Source of the DNA: Chthonomonas sp. UBA2387
GTDB taxonomy: Bacteria > Armatimonadota > Fimbriimonadia > Fimbriimonadales > Fimbriimonadaceae
Direction: 5' to 3'
Length of the DNA: 60,311 nucleotides
Assembly: GCA_002343445.1 (NCBI GenBank)
Contig: DDSP01000002.1
Span: 42,704 to 103,014, forward strand
A program made the position numbers and the translations under genes. Positions 59,415 to 60,311 of the stretch are shown here, piece by piece (within the stretch, counting starts at the first letter, position 1; the number at the start of each line of letters is the position of its first letter). A model generated the notes under the pieces. The model saw nothing but the letters and a program-made list of their open reading frames with translations. It searched no databases and had not been told where the DNA came from.

Positions 59415-60191
59415 ATGCAGACCTTCGACGCCGAAGCCATGAAAGCCGAGTACGACCGCTCTGGGTTCGTGATCGCCCGCAACGCGATCGACCCCGATCT
59501 GGCCCAAGAAGCCGTCGGCCACGTCCACTGGCTGCTGAAGAAGCACCCCGAGCTTCGACCTGAAGACCTGCACCACAACCTGGTCGCCGACGATCCGTTC
59601 TGGGTTCGTCTGGTCTCGGACGAACGTCTCGTTGATCTGGCGTCGGCGTTCATCGGGCCCAACGTGGCGCTGTTTGCGAGCCACTACATCGCCAAGGCCC
59701 CTCTCACCGGCCGACCAGTGCTGTGGCACCAAGACGGCAGCTACTGGCCTCTCGAACCGATGGAGGTCACCACACTTTGGTTGGCGTGCACGGAATCCAC
59801 CCCTGAGAACGGCTGCATGCGCGTCATCCCGGGGACGCATACCCTGGAGTACCAGCAAATGCAGGCCAACACCGACGTGGACAGCGTCTTGGGTTCGGAA
59901 ATCGAAGCCAAGTTCGTAGACGAATCGAAAGCCGTTGATCTCATCCTCGCGCCCGGCGATGTCTCGATTCACAACCCCCAGATCGTTCACGGGTCCTCGC
60001 CCAACGCCTCGGAAAAGTGGCGAGTCGGGCTGACCATCCGCTACATCCCCACGTCCACCAAGATCATGGTCGAAGGCGCGGGTTGCCCGTTCCTGTTGCG
60101 GGGCGAAGCGGTTCCGGGCGTCAACCAGTATCTCCCCCGGCCCAAGTTCCGACCGGGAGATCACTACCCGTTCCGTGGCTGCGAGGGCTAA
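59415..60191 (+). CDS. Phytanoyl-CoA dioxygenase (PhyH) family protein
   Basis: A 258-residue Fe(II)/2-oxoglutarate-dependent dioxygenase. The iron ligands are His and Asp in VLWHQDGSYW and the distal His in IHNPQIVHGSSPN; the 2-oxoglutarate-binding Arg is probably in KWRVGLTIRYIP. PhyH enzymes hydroxylate lipids, ectoine or small metabolites; the substrate is unknown. It is divergent from phoX across a 102-bp gap containing the Pho-like box. Its stop overlaps the end of the convergent acs gene. Confidence 0.9.
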   Translation: MQTFDAEAMKAEYDRSGFVIARNAIDPDLAQEAVGHVHWLLKKHPELRPEDLHHNLVADDPFWVRLVSDERLVDLASAFIGPNVALFASHYIAKAPLTGRPVLWHQDGSYWPLEPMEVTTLWLACTESTPENGCMRVIPGTHTLEYQQMQANTDVDSVLGSEIEAKFVDESKAVDLILAPGDVSIHNPQIVHGSSPNASEKWRVGLTIRYIPTSTKIMVEGAGCPFLLRGEAVPGVNQYLPRPKFRPGDHYPFRGCEG

Positions 60192-60311
60192 CCCTCCGAG
60201 CTCTCGTACTTGTCCTTCAGAGCGTTGACCACGTTCGGGTCGGCGAGAGTGGTCGTATCGCCCAGGGCGCGGCCTTCGGCGACGTCTCGCAGCAGCCGCC
60301 GCATGATCTTG
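60188..60311 (-). CDS. acs: Acetyl-CoA synthetase, C-terminal fragment (runs off the window)
   Basis: The last 40 codons of a minus-strand gene read KIMRRLLRDVAEGRALGDTT, TLADPNV and VNALKDKYESSEG. This is the conserved end of AMP-forming acetyl-CoA synthetase; the first visible Lys corresponds to the acetylatable catalytic Lys of the PKTRSGKIMRR motif. The 5' part lies beyond the right edge. The stop codon overlaps the PhyH stop region by 3 bp. Confidence 0.85.
   Translation of the reverse strand, partial: KIMRRLLRDVAEGRALGDTTTLADPNVVNALKDKYESSEG

Overview
The window is GC-rich, gene-dense bacterial chromosome with about 52 protein-coding genes, one partial gene at the right edge, one confident riboswitch and no tRNA, rRNA, CRISPR array, insertion sequence or phage gene that I can see. 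Two secreted proteins end in dockerin-like Ca-binding duplications, menaquinone is made by the futalosine route (mqnE), and many genes start directly behind a -10 box. This combination is reminiscent of Armatimonadota (Fimbriimonas-like), but that is inference; no rRNA is present to prove it.

Layout. 0.3-9.2 kb: uvrC, a secreted six-hairpin-like protein, a membrane-anchored redoxin, then a minus-strand block (MacB/FtsX-type permease, two lipoproteins, tryptophanase, thioredoxin-fold protein). 9.3-14.3 kb: GH5 glycosidase plus a sugar ABC importer (binding protein and two permeases, no ATPase). 14.3-20.4 kb: aspS, typA, a c-di-AMP (ydaO/yuaA) riboswitch with no obvious target gene, then hisB-hisH-hisA. 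20.4-25.5 kb: a small membrane protein with a FecE-like ATPase, a TfoX-N protein, and a ribose/galactose-type ABC importer whose binding protein is circularly permuted. 25.5-36.9 kb: FG-GAP/dockerin protein, mqnE, an ABC exporter pair, thioredoxin/TlpA, a histidine-rich membrane hydroxylase with a membrane protein and an AbgT transporter, and a response regulator-AraC pair. 37-46.3 kb: hutH, a clostripain-like protein lacking the catalytic Cys, GH78 rhamnosidase, prpB-prpC, trpS. 46.3-52.2 kb: two envelope-glycan operons, one resembling the mycobacterial decaprenyl-phosphoryl-arabinose pathway (UbiA/DPPR synthase, DprE2, DprE1), the other nonulosonic (sialic-like) acid synthesis (NeuB, KdsC-like phosphatase, PtmA-like SDR), with mscL between. 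52.2-60.3 kb: VOC protein, DUF1385 protein, HAF-repeat/dockerin protein, NmrA-like reductase, FkbM methyltransferase, PhoX phosphatase behind a Pho-box-like repeat, PhyH dioxygenase, and the C-terminus of acetyl-CoA synthetase.

The most general pattern is that more than 20 genes have a TAnnnT-like hexamer ending 6-9 nt before the start codon, which implies largely leaderless transcription and was used to choose several starts. The standout observations are the circularly permuted sugar-binding protein, the orphan c-di-AMP riboswitch upstream of the his genes, the arabinan-precursor operon outside Actinobacteria, the Cys-to-Ser clostripain homologue, and the direct repeat upstream of phoX.
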